In this document: piece after piece, positions 1 through 9,178 of the stretch
How the letters are laid out: every line of letters begins with the position of its first letter
Numbering within the stretch: position 1 is the stretch's first letter
Assembly: GCA_027604705.1 (NCBI GenBank)
Contig: JADHYV010000126.1
Location: 1 to 34,300 of the forward strand
Direction of reading: 5' to 3'
Source of the DNA: Allomyces arbusculus
Lineage: Eukaryota > Blastocladiomycota > Blastocladiomycetes > Blastocladiales > Blastocladiaceae
DNA: 34,300 nt
Program-made: the position numbers and the translations under genes
Notes under the pieces: model-generated
The model's database searches: none
What the model was told of the DNA's origin: nothing
The model's input: only the letters and a program-made list of their open reading frames with translations

Positions 1-3000
1 TCGACCCAGTTCGTCTGGTAATGCACGGGCGGAATCGCCAAATCCGGCTCGTTGCGGCGCACGTGCGTGTTCAAAAACGCCTGCGCGTCGGCGACCGTCG
101 TCGGCAAGTGGCGCACGCCAACGGCCTCGGCGAGCGAGACCACACAGACCGGGTGCGACAGCGGCGGCGTGCCCGTCAACCCCAGCCGGAACCGCGTCTT
201 GAGCGTGAACAGCAACGTTTCTGCGACCCTCGTGTTGGTCCTTGACCACGCGTCGCGCGCCGACAGCACGTGCGACAGCTCGTGAATTTCGTCTATCACA
301 ATCCGGTGCCAGTAGACGCGGTCGAAAATCACCGCGTCTTTGTCGTTGCCGAACCGCGCGCGCGTGCGTTCATGCAGCCCTGCAACATGCGCGTCGAGCG
401 TGTTATTGTACTCGTGCTGGTACGCAGGGGTCGCCGCCTTGTACCACCGCTGCCGCCGGTAGAACGAGTCTTGCCATTCGAGGTAGCTGCGCGAGTGCTG
501 GTAGGCTTCGCGCGGCAAGCAGTACCGGCCGCCGGTCTTGGCGACTTTGGCGACCCGTTTCTGGTAGTTTTGGTTTTGCAGGAACGCGAGCGAGATGATG
601 ACCACGTCGGCGAGGAGCACATCGTTCCAGGTCAAGTCGCGGTGGTCGCGGATCGTCGCGACCTGAACGATCTTGGCACCGAGCGGCAGGCACTTTTGGG
701 CTTCGGCGACCCACTGCGTGACGAGGTCCGACCGGACGACGATCAGCGTTGCGCGCGAGACGAGGTACTTGAGCTTATCCGCCGGATCGTCCCACGGAAT
801 TGCGCGCACTGACCGGAACGGGTTGGCCGCGACGAGCGACAGCGCCATGACCGTCTTCCCCGCGCCCATCTTGCTCACCTCGAGCGCGCCGCGGCACTCG
901 AGCCCGGTAATGCCCAGGTGCAGGTCGTTCCAGACACTTGGGTCGGTCGCCGTCTTGTACGTGGCCAAGTTGACCCACATCCCGTCCTTGCCGAGCTGAA
1001 TCCAATTCGGGCACCCGCGCAACGTCGTCGACATGAACTGGCCGCGCTGCTCGGGCGTCGAGTTTTCCGTCGCTTGGTGCACGTGCACAGTCCTCGCCCT
1101 CCGGGACCGCTCGAGCGCCAGCAACCACCCCAAAGTGCGCTGCTGGTAATCGTGCAACTGCAATTGGAACCCTTGCGGCGTCGGCGCCGGCGCGTGTCCG
1201 CCCTCGATCGTGTCCGGCACGTAGAATTTCGGCAACCGGTACGCGTTGCGCGACTCGATCAGCCGCATCAGGTAGGACATTTGGCCCGGGAACCCGGGCA
1301 CGTCGACGCCCTCGCGCAAGGCGGCGTTCACGACGTCGGTTTTGAGGTAGGTGCACAGCTCGTAACGGTACTGGTCGTACCGGTGGCCCCAACCGTCGCG
1401 GTCCTGCGGCGCCGTCGGGTCGGGTGGGGAATAGACTTCGCCGTTGATACTGCGCAGGACCGTGCGGTAATACAGGTTGTGGTCGCGCGTCCAGCCCCAC
1501 ATGTTGTTTGCGCCGGACCAGACAATGAACAGGCGACCGGCCTTGTACGAGTTTTGGTCTGGTGAGCCGGTGCGGAAACGGGTGGTCAACAAAGAGAAAA
1601 GGGAAGAGCGAGCGTCAAGCAAGGGAAAGAAACAAAACGTACGCTCGTTGGCACCAGGTTCCTCGGGCCAATCGCCATCGTGCCGCCAGAATGCGTCCGT
1701 CGTGAACGCCAGCACGAGCCGGTCCATGACCGCGCGGTCGATCCCGCGTACCGCGTCCACAAACCCGTCCTCACGCACCTTCTCATCCTCCTCGCGCCCG
1801 GGACTCGGCTGCACGCGCTTGGCGCGCTCATAGTACGGGTCGTCCTTTTCGAGATCGGCAAAACTCTCGACCGTCAACTTTTTCAACTCCTCGTCCGACA
1901 CGGTCATCGAGTCCGGGTGCACGTAGTAGATGTCCTCGGTCATCATGCCCCACGAGTACTCAAAGAACCCGTCGTCCGTGATCCGCGGGCGGCGCACGCG
2001 CAAAATCGGCACGTAGCGGGCCGTCACGTCCGCGAGCACCGACGGCTCGAGGCACTTGAACGAGTTCATGTCGAGCGACGCGGGGGGCATCGGCAGGCGG
2101 AACCGCAGCGACACGGATTCGCTGTTCAAGAACAACTGGTTCTCGTTGCGCTCGAGCCCGGGCTTGACGGCGGGTGCTGCCTCCTGCTCTTCGTCCTCGC
2201 CGTCGTCCTCGAGCATTGGACGCGCGGGCGGCGCGGCTGCCTCACCATTGTTGTTGCCGATCGGGTCGAACCAGTGCCCGAACCCAGTGCGGTCATGCAC
2301 GCCCGCAGCGAGCAGCGCGCCGTCGTCGGCGTTCGCGTCGAGTTGGTTGCCCGCGAGGTCCACGTTCTCGGGTGTCTTGGAAAGCACGTCTGGGAAGTAC
2401 CGCCACCAGTTGGTTGCGTCGTCGTCCTGCTCCGCGTCGTCTCCGTCATTCTCGTCGGCGTCGGCGGCCGGTTGCACCGCGGCCGGCACGGCAGCGGCCG
2501 CAAAATGCTGCTGCGACAAGAACGCCGCCTGGCTGTCGACCACGGCGGCCTGGGACGACGACTCAGCGTGGTCGGGCACAATCTCGTCGATCGCGTGCGG
2601 GACCCAGTCGGCGGGAATTGCCTCGTCGTCGACGGTCTTCCTGGCCTTGGCTTTGCCCTTGCCCATTTTCGGCGCCGGTTCCGGCTCGGGCTCGGGTTGG
2701 TCCTCGTCATCGGTCGACGACGCCGGCTCGACATACTTTGGCGGCGACGGGCCGCGCGCAGCGCGCTCGGCGCGCGTCGCGCTGCGCGTCACGCGCGACG
2801 ACGACGCGGCCGGGGCCTCCTCCTCCTCGGCGGCGGCGTTGGCGGGCTTGGGCTTGGCGACCTTGGCTGGTGCATTGCGGCGCTGGCGCTTGGGCTTGGG
2901 CTCCTCGTCTTCCTCGTCGCTGAGGTCGCCCTCGGCCTCGGGCTCGGGCGCGGCAGCCGACGCGCGCGTCAGGCGCGGCGCGGTCGTGGGCGCGGCGCGT

Positions 3001-3155
3001 GCGGTACGGCGCGGCGTCACGGCAGCGCGCGGGCGAGCAGCAGCACGCGACAAGGCGGGCGGGTCGGCGACAGCTGGCGCAGGCAGTGGGTCCCCGGCAA
3101 TGGCGGCTGCGGCGGCGGTGGCGGCGGCGCGGCGCGGGCGGCGGGTCGCGGGCAT
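1..3155 (-). CDS. SNF2-type DNA-dependent ATPase/helicase, active-looking copy (3' end outside window)
   Basis: Exon 1 is 3155-1643 and exon 2 runs from 1558 off the left edge; the 84-bp GT-AG intron is phase 1. About 1023 residues are visible. The start is the first ATG before an Ala/Pro-rich, then acidic and basic, nuclear-type N-terminus. A conserved domain of unknown function follows (FFEYSWGMMTEDIYY near the end of exon 1). Exon 2 carries the SNF2_N helicase motifs: a Q-like motif LHDYQQRTLGWLLALE, Walker A KMGAGKT (G736-T740), motif Ia ATLIVVRSDLVTQW, Walker B VIDEIHELS (D927, E928) and motif III LGLTGTP (T966-P969). The family uses ATP hydrolysis to translocate on DNA and remodel chromatin or repair intermediates; Rad5/SHPRH-like and other subfamilies cannot be separated without the C-terminal half. 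Its paralogue lies at 31328-34300 in the opposite orientation. The SNF2 call is firm; the exact role is unknown. Confidence 0.88.
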   Translation of the reverse strand, partial: MPATRRPRRAAATAAAAAIAGDPLPAPAVADPPALSRAAARPRAAVTPRRTARAAPTTAPRLTRASAAAPEPEAEGDLSDEEDEEPKPKRQRRNAPAKVAKPKPANAAAEEEEAPAASSSRVTRSATRAERAARGPSPPKYVEPASSTDDEDQPEPEPEPAPKMGKGKAKARKTVDDEAIPADWVPHAIDEIVPDHAESSSQAAVVDSQAAFLSQQHFAAAAVPAAVQPAADADENDGDDAEQDDDATNWWRYFPDVLSKTPENVDLAGNQLDANADDGALLAAGVHDRTGFGHWFDPIGNNNGEAAAPPARPMLEDDGEDEEQEAAPAVKPGLERNENQLFLNSESVSLRFRLPMPPASLDMNSFKCLEPSVLADVTARYVPILRVRRPRITDDGFFEYSWGMMTEDIYYVHPDSMTVSDEELKKLTVESFADLEKDDPYYERAKRVQPSPGREEDEKVREDGFVDAVRGIDRAVMDRLVLAFTTDAFWRHDGDWPEEPGANERTFCFFPLLDARSSLFSLLTTRFRTGSPDQNSYKAGRLFIVWSGANNMWGWTRDHNLYYRTVLRSINGEVYSPPDPTAPQDRDGWGHRYDQYRYELCTYLKTDVVNAALREGVDVPGFPGQMSYLMRLIESRNAYRLPKFYVPDTIEGGHAPAPTPQGFQLQLHDYQQRTLGWLLALERSRRARTVHVHQATENSTPEQRGQFMSTTLRGCPNWIQLGKDGMWVNLATYKTATDPSVWNDLHLGITGLECRGALEVSKMGAGKTVMALSLVAANPFRSVRAIPWDDPADKLKYLVSRATLIVVRSDLVTQWVAEAQKCLPLGAKIVQVATIRDHRDLTWNDVLLADVVIISLAFLQNQNYQKRVAKVAKTGGRYCLPREAYQHSRSYLEWQDSFYRRQRWYKAATPAYQHEYNNTLDAHVAGLHERTRARFGNDKDAVIFDRVYWHRIVIDEIHELSHVLSARDAWSRTNTRVAETLLFTLKTRFRLGLTGTPPLSHPVCVVSLAEAVGVRHLPTTVADAQAFLNTHVRRNEPDLAIPPVHYQTNWV

Positions 3156-4937
3156 CGTGCAGAGTCGGTCAAGCGAGCAATCAGCAAGGGCGCGCGCTCG
3201 CGGCGGTGTCGAGGAAGCAGCAAGTGGTCGTTTTGCGGGGAGACTTGCCGGTGGTTCCCGTCGCGCTTTTGAGGGACGGCGGGGACGAGGCGACCCGAGC
3301 GACCAGGTGGTTGCGCTGGGCCCGCGAAAGAGGCGGAACTGGGCGGAAGGCGCGCGGAAAACCGAAAGCGGGCGCATTGTGGCGCAACGCGCCTTTGGTG
3401 GGACTCACTCGCGCACCGCAGCATCCATGCCTGCTGCCTGGCCGTCCAGTCGACTCACTGGGTGCGCACCCACGCCTCAACACACAAAATAATGAGCAGA
3501 TCAGCTTTGACCTGTCCCGCTGTCACTGCCAATATGGCAACGATGGCAGCAAACTAGACAGTTGTAGTGAATCAAATCGAGTCGCTTGCATCAGTTTCCT
3601 GTTCACTTTCTCTTCCTGTCACATTGCTCAAGTTCAGTGCCATTTCGAGAAAATCAAAGCGCAAAGTGGGTTCGGCACGTACAATCACAAATACGAGTAG
3701 AAGCACGCCGACAACTCATGCCAGACGAGAAACCTTGGTGAGCAGCAACTTGGTCATGAACCACAACATGGCGTTGCAGTAGGACTTGCCACCAGGATCA
3801 AATGGCCGCTTGAGCATGTCATGGCTGGTGCAATTTGTGTTCTCCTCGAAAAACGTCGTTTGTGGCCTTGGTCGACTTATTGATGCGAGAAGAAGGAGCG
3901 GGATGGTCGGGAATTGACGTGTCATGCAGCATGCTGGTCAGTTGCTGGTTCTGGTCGAAGTCGCGCGCGTGGGCAATGACCACTTTACGGTGCACGTCCC
4001 AGTCTTGTCGTCATTGCCACTACTGCATAGCGGCCGCAGCAGAATGGCGTGCATGTATGCCTGATTGTGGCCCAATGGCACATGTCCTACCTGCCAAGAC
4101 ACCCCAGTTTTCTTCAATTGCGCGTGTATCGTCCAAACTCTGCGTGTTGGCGTGCTGACTCTTGTTTTTTTCAATCGTGTCGCGTTGTCGTTGGTCCCGT
4201 ATTCTGGTTGATGTGCTCCATCGCATCACTCACTATTTATTGTGCTTGCAGCGCCTGGTTACCACGTTTGATCGTGCCATGTGCTTTTGATTCCCATTTC
4301 TAATGGATAATGTCTTGCTTCAATTTTTATTGCGTTCGCCTTTTTCCGTTGTGATTTCTGACTTGTTTGCATGGCCATTGAATAGCGCCATGATGCCCAC
4401 TCCCAGGGAGCACGATCCTGTCTGTGGCATCTGCTTCTCCATGGCTGCAGCAGCAATTTTGCGTTCTTATTGGTCCTTGCACGATCAGGTTGTGCTTCAA
4501 ACTTAAATGTGGCTGCAATCTGTAGCACTTTAATGACGCCCCATTTTTTGATTCGCAGGGCAAGGCGCCTTGGGCTTTCCTTTGAATCTGTCATGGGTCA
4601 TGGTGGCATTACAGAAAAATGGTATAATGATCTTCATCAGCAAGACTCACTGCCGTGGCCGTGCTTCTTGCAGCCGTCGACGGCTTGTTCGCCAGTGATT
4701 GACAGCGGACACCAAGAGCGACAAGCAGAAAAGAGTCCAGCGACGCTTGATACAAAAGAGCATGACTCCGGTCCTCGCGTCTCTTTCAAGCCCTCTCTTG
4801 CCTGCCGTCGTGCACGCGTCAAAGGGGCGGTGGTCGTCTTGTCCAAAACTTGTCCGGTGACCTTTGCACACTGCTGTGGCCACCACTGCGCACAACAACA
4901 CATCTTTTCTTGTCGCAGTACAAACGCCGCTGGCACC
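3156..4937. other. intergenic, no gene seen
   Basis: The stretch separates the divergent SNF2-like gene (-) and the first small + gene. The first 350 bases are GC-rich and probably hold the SNF2 promoter and 5' leader; the rest is AT-richer than the coding regions. Open frames on both strands are short, lack codon bias and match nothing I recognise. An open frame runs upstream of the ATG at 4938 as far as an ATG near 4590, but its composition is not protein-like. I see no tRNA or repeat. Confidence 0.5.
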
Positions 4938-5827
4938 ATGATCTCAATCCGCGCTCTCTCGACCGGCACGCAGCTGGATGCCTGGCAAAATCTTGCGTCG
5001 ACGTCGCGTTACTTGGCGCCATCTGCTCTGTGGCCCATGATCTCAACGATACTCGAGCGACTGGGGGCGTTCTGGTCCGGCCCCCTGCCCCCTCCACCCG
5101 AATCCCAGCCGCCGCCAAAACCACGGCAGCGAGCGCCATTTATTCCGCCCTACCCTTACGAGCCGCTGTTCCCTGATCAACAACCGCCATGCCTGGCTCG
5201 TGACACGGCGTCCGTGCGAGGCGCACCATATCCACGTCCTGCCACCGCCACCGCTGTGAAGGTCAAGACGCACGTGCCCTTGGTCCTGGAGCGCGAGCGC
5301 CGGCCGTACCGGATCGGGCCAAACGAGGACCTAGTCGCGCAGCTGGAGCACACAGCGCAAATGGCCGCATCCCGCAACGGCCAGAACCGCGGCACGGACG
5401 CGACCATGGTGCTGCCCGTTGCCAATTCGTCGGCTCCAGCATCACCGCGTGGTCACGCCCAGGACGCGACAGATCTAGCGGCTGGACCGTCGGCGCTGGC
5501 CGATTCTGACGCGTCTACGTCATGTGCTGTCCCCGATCCGACCGATTTGCAGGCCCACGGTGCGTGATCGATTCACTGAGTTGTGCTGTCCTCGCCTTGG
5601 CTCAAATATAGATATATCCAACTCTGGTAGTTTCAGACGGTCGGTTGCTTGACGTAGAACTGCTCGAGACGCTGCACGCGCTTGTCGCGGCGCAGGAGGA
5701 GGTGCTGGAGCTGACGCGCTTGGCGGTTGCACAGCTCGAGCGACAGATCGGACCTGGAAGGGACATGCGGTTGAAGACAGAGCAATGGGGCGAGCGACGC
5801 GGAAAGCATGAATTCGTCGATAAATGA
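4938..5827 (+). CDS. hypothetical protein with LERERRPY motif, paralogue A
   Basis: Exon 1 is 4938-5559 and exon 2 is 5637-5827, giving 270 residues. The intron has a GTGCGT donor, a TTTCAG acceptor and phase 1. The ATG at 4938 is chosen because the following stretch (residues 1-45) is basic, hydroxylated and free of acids at first, like a mitochondrial presequence or membrane-associated helix; upstream sequence is not protein-like. A Pro-rich segment follows (about 50-90), then LVLERERRPYRIGPNEDL (about 115-135), a low-complexity linker, and in exon 2 a leucine-rich helix (LDVELLETLHALVAAQEEVL) predicted to form a coiled coil. I do not recognise the family. A second gene at 8039-8997 shares the ERERRPY motif, the linker layout, the phase-1 intron with the same split Asp codon, and the C-terminal helix. 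Splice sites are my reading and untested. Confidence 0.6.
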
Positions 5828-6732
5828 GTACTAGCAGGTTCAGAGGAATAAAATCCATTGGGTTACAAATCCTTGCTTGATCCATCCGCCAGATCTTGGC
5901 CCAGAGAGAATTAGGTCATTGTTGATCGTCACTGCACCAGAAAATGCGCTAACGGTCAAAAAAAAAAAAAATAGGACATCCAAGTGTCAAAATGTGAAAG
6001 CAGACACGACAGTGCAGACTCTTGCTGCACTTGAGATGGCAGTGAAACGGAAGAATTGCGTCGTTTGTTTGGAGACTAGGCAGTCGACTGTGGATTCAGT
6101 TAGTACCGCGCTGCAGATCAACGACCACATTCTCGGTGTGAACCAGAAATGGGTCTCAGATTTGCTTGACCAATTACACGTGATCGTAAAGACTAATCGA
6201 ACCCAAGTCGGCCAACCATGGCTTAGCATTCACACCAGATTGCTACGTGTGATGATCTTGCTGTCAGAGTTGATCTGGCAAGCGCACAAAGGAGAACTGA
6301 ATTGTCGCCGCCCACACCTTGCTTCACTCAAAGCTTTCAAAACCCAAGTGTCATCCTTGTATTGCCTATTTCAAGGACAGCTCTCGCGTTCGTAAGCAAA
6401 CGACTGAAAAGTTAGGCGCACACTCATAACGTCCGACTGCTGCACTTCTTCGCTTGTTGGCGGCCGCACACATGACGTTTGTGGAACGTGACAAAATTGA
6501 CCAGTGCTCACTGGCTGTCGAGAGGCCAAATCATATGCTGCCAAAGAACAGGAATGCTGGCCTATGGTGGCCGAATCCTGTCCAACTCAGGCTGGAAGTG
6601 CAACCGTTGCAGCGATAAAACTGGGACAGCCGCAACTGACCACGTCCATCCTCCCAACTCACCAGCAAGCATCACACCAAAGCTATCCAAACTTCTCCAC
6701 CGCGATTCACAACGTCCGTGTCCACATTGGCC
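5828..6732. other. intergenic with A14 tract and one doubtful small ORF
   Basis: The region is AT-richer than its neighbours. It has a run of 14 A at 5958-5971. A 119-codon frame from the ATG at 6036 to 6395 (+) contains helix-like stretches and Cys pairs (CVVC), but its base composition and codon use differ from nearby genes and I recognise no domain, so I do not call it a gene. The last 300 bases probably hold the promoter of the gene starting at 6733. Confidence 0.4.
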
Positions 6733-7545
6733 ATGTTCCCCACGCCTCGACGAATGCTCATCGCTGAACCGTGCTCACCCACAAATCAGATGCACTCGAC
6801 CCGCGAAGTCATCAAGAAAACTGTGACCGTCCTGGGCCAGCACAACAAATTTCTCGTTGCGGCGCTGATCGCGGCTGGCAGCGCGTGGGCCGTGTGGCAG
6901 CTGCTCAAGCGGCTCGGCATCAATTGTGAAACGCTGCCCGGTTTCGAGAAACCGGTTCCCGCCGCGTCGACGCACCCGGGCAATGGATCCGACGCGCGCC
7001 CGCCATCACGCTCCGTGCCAAGCATTGTTCGGGCACGACCTGCGCCAGCACCATCGCCCGTTCCGGCGACGCGCCATCTATCCACGACGCTCAGCACGCC
7101 GACGCAAACCGTGGCACCCGCGCCGATCGTGACTTCTCCTTGTTCCACACCAGCTGTGCTGCCGCCCGACCTGCCAGGGTCTACGGCCGAGCAGCATCGC
7201 AAGAAGAAGCGGACTAAGCGCCGCAACCGCGCGCACTTCGCCAAGCGGCAAGCGCTGCTCGAGGCCGAGCAGGCGCTCGAAATGGCGGGGGTTGGTCCGA
7301 TTTTTGACTTGGATTCGGACTCGTGCGGCGACATCGAGTCGGTGAACACGTCGCCGACATGGGACCTTGGCATCATTGGCGATACGACGCGCGGGTCGGA
7401 GGAGGGCATTGGGGAATTGGAGGACGACGACGTGTTTGGTGGCGAGCTCGCCGCGTTAGGGTGCCCAAGCTGCGCCTTGGTCGCGGAGCTGTCGGGCGGG
7501 CGGTGCTGCTTGTGCAAGGATTGCGCAGACCCGTGGGTGGGGTAG
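6733..7545 (+). CDS. hypothetical single-span membrane protein with Cys-rich C-terminus
   Basis: An uninterrupted frame of 270 residues runs from the first in-frame ATG at 6733; ATGs at 6754 and 6790 are alternatives, and starting at 6790 would begin just before the helix. A short N-terminal arm is followed by one hydrophobic segment at about residues 40-57 (FLVAALIAAGSAWAVWQLL) flanked by Lys/Arg. Then come a long Pro/Ser/Thr-rich linker, a basic patch (KKKRTKRRNR, about 157-166) that could act as a nuclear or nucleic-acid-binding signal, an acidic stretch (GELEDDDVFGGE), and a tail with cysteines arranged CPSC and CCLCKDC that could bind one zinc ion. GC-rich codon use matches neighbouring genes. 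I do not recognise a family. It sits between the two LERERRPY paralogues on the same strand but shares no clear sequence with them. Confidence 0.6.
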   Translation: MFPTPRRMLIAEPCSPTNQMHSTREVIKKTVTVLGQHNKFLVAALIAAGSAWAVWQLLKRLGINCETLPGFEKPVPAASTHPGNGSDARPPSRSVPSIVRARPAPAPSPVPATRHLSTTLSTPTQTVAPAPIVTSPCSTPAVLPPDLPGSTAEQHRKKKRTKRRNRAHFAKRQALLEAEQALEMAGVGPIFDLDSDSCGDIESVNTSPTWDLGIIGDTTRGSEEGIGELEDDDVFGGELAALGCPSCALVAELSGGRCCLCKDCADPWVG

Positions 7546-8038
7546 GAGTGAGTGGTGAAGGATTGAGTGAGGTGACAGGATGTTGAACGAGCGGCGTATG
7601 TTAATTAAACTTTGGTTTGAAGATCGGGAAATATGCTCGATAAAGGCGCTGAGAAACAATTTTCGCACCTTCTCCACCACTTCTGCACGCATTTTCGGGC
7701 CCCACTTTTCCCGGCGTCTCGCGGTCGGTGCAGAGTATCAACTCGGCTGGTCTTTCACCGTGTCCTGATCCCGTCCTTGGCAGCTGCCGTCTAAACATGG
7801 CGGCACAGTCGAGGTCGCGCCGTATAAATTCAAAAAGCAACGGCTGTCGATGCAATGTCTTCTCTCCTCCTCGCCCGGCCATCCTTGTCCCTTTCCGGCT
7901 GATCGGCATGGACCAAGAACTCGCGAAAATAATTGGGGTTCGGCGGCAAGCCTGTGAACTGGACTCTGCCAAAACCATGGTCCTCATACCTCCGTCGTCC
8001 AAATCCAGGGAACTGTTTAAACAGCGTCGATCGCGTGC
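7546..8038. other. intergenic, promoter of the 8039 gene
   Basis: About 490 bases lie between two + strand genes. They contain a TATAAAT box (listed separately) and an ATG at 7908 that opens a 45-codon frame ending at 8045. This overlaps the proposed start at 8039, so it is either an upstream ORF or part of an alternative first exon. Nothing else is recognised. Confidence 0.4.
7823..7829 (+). promoter_or_regulatory. TATA box (TATAAAT)
   Basis: A TATAAAT motif in a GC-rich context lies 79 bases before the ATG at 7908 and 210 bases before the ATG at 8039, on the strand of the LERERRPY paralogue B gene. Called by match and position only. Confidence 0.4.
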
Positions 8039-8997
8039 ATGCTGAGGACGGGCGGCCTGTTCAACCTCAAGATCGCCGTGGACGTGCTTGTGGCCGGAGG
8101 CACGGCCGCGCTCAAGCAGCTCGTTGAGGGCTCGCGCAAGTATCGCGTCGATGCGGGTCCCCCTTCAAAGTCACACACGCAGCCGATGCTGATCTGCCTG
8201 AACGTCCATCAACTCTCACGACTGTCGTCTCCCCCACGTTCCTCTTCACCGTCGTCCCGCCCACCGTCGCGACGCTATACCGCGCCGCCAACCGTCCGCG
8301 GCAGGACGCGTCGTGCGGTCGCAACGGTACCGGCAGCGTCGCCACGCGCGCGATCACAAGCACGTGGCCAAGCATGAGTGGCAAGAGAGCGCGACAGACC
8401 GCGTTCCAGGCAAGCCGTCGTCCACGGCCGCGGTCCGTGGGATTCTGGAACGCGAGCGCCGGCCGTACCAGATCAGCGGCGCCGATCTGCCGCACCGGGA
8501 CCAAGTGGTGGAGCGCGCCGACCGGCTCGTGAAGTGTGGGGAATGGGTCGTAGAGCGTGGGACACCGGTCGCTGAGTACGTGCGTGCTGACGCGGACGTG
8601 ATCAAAGGCGCCGCGCAAGGCGCGTCTGAGACGGCGGAGCGCGAAGCGCATCCGGCCACTGCGATGGACGGTACTTTGCGCGTGTTCTCTGCCGTCGACT
8701 CGCGGCCGCGCATGCTATCGTCCATGGTCTTCATAGACTTGGCCCACGTTGAGGAGAGTGTGGACTGTACCGAGTTGCGCCAGCTCATCAACACGCTATT
8801 GGCCATGCAGGAAACGAGCGCCGACACTAATATGTGCATGGCGATTGTGCACTTCGTCGGCATCCTGGAACAGAGTCGCTCGACCAGCACGCCCGCGGGG
8901 TGGATCCGGCGAGGAGTTGATCGAGGGATGGTGGGACGTCATCAGGATCAGCGACGAGGACGGCGCGGGCCGCGCGAAGCAGCAGATAGGTGTATAG
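8039..8997 (+). CDS. hypothetical protein with LERERRPY motif, paralogue B (exon limits uncertain)
   Basis: This probable multi-exon gene is paralogous to the one at 4938-5827. The ATG at 8039 starts a plausible N-terminus (MLRTGGLFNLKIAVDVLVAG) in one frame. The core lies in another frame from about 8305, so a 5' intron I cannot place is required. The core has ILERERRPYQISGADL, then helix-forming acidic and basic sequence. A 66-bp intron with a GTACTT donor and a TTCATAG acceptor (about 8669-8734) is phase 1 and splits an Asp codon exactly as in paralogue A. The following exon has CTELRQLINTLLAMQE, aligning with the C-terminal helix of A. The 3' end is unresolved: the best-looking terminus (EELIEGWWDVIRISDEDG, stop at 8997) is in a different frame, needing another short intron or reflecting an indel. 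Convergent with the gene ending at 9179. No known family is recognised. Confidence 0.45.
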
Positions 8998-9178
8998 AGC
9001 ACTCTGTGCAACTGAACGCGTTGAAGAAGCGGTACGGGCACCGTGGTTTGCTCTGTTTGTCGGTTCGTTCGGTGGAATACATGCGTCTGTGTTATGATCC
9101 ACCTGTACATTCATCCCGTCAGCCCACAAAACTGCTCCATGTCAACCAAATCGCCGTCGCAAATAGTGCACCTCGATT

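Noticed and set aside
1680-3492. Two long + strand open frames (478 and 530 codons) across 1680-3492
   Set aside because: Antisense shadows of the SNF2-like exon 1, produced by high GC; composition is Arg/Ser/Ala noise.
5958-5971. A14 tract as the tail of a retroposed sequence
   Set aside because: No target-site duplication or recognisable retroposed body next to it.
6036-6395. 119-codon + strand frame with CVVC
   Set aside because: Base composition unlike neighbouring genes, no domain, and it follows an A14 tract. It could be real, but the sequence gives no positive support.
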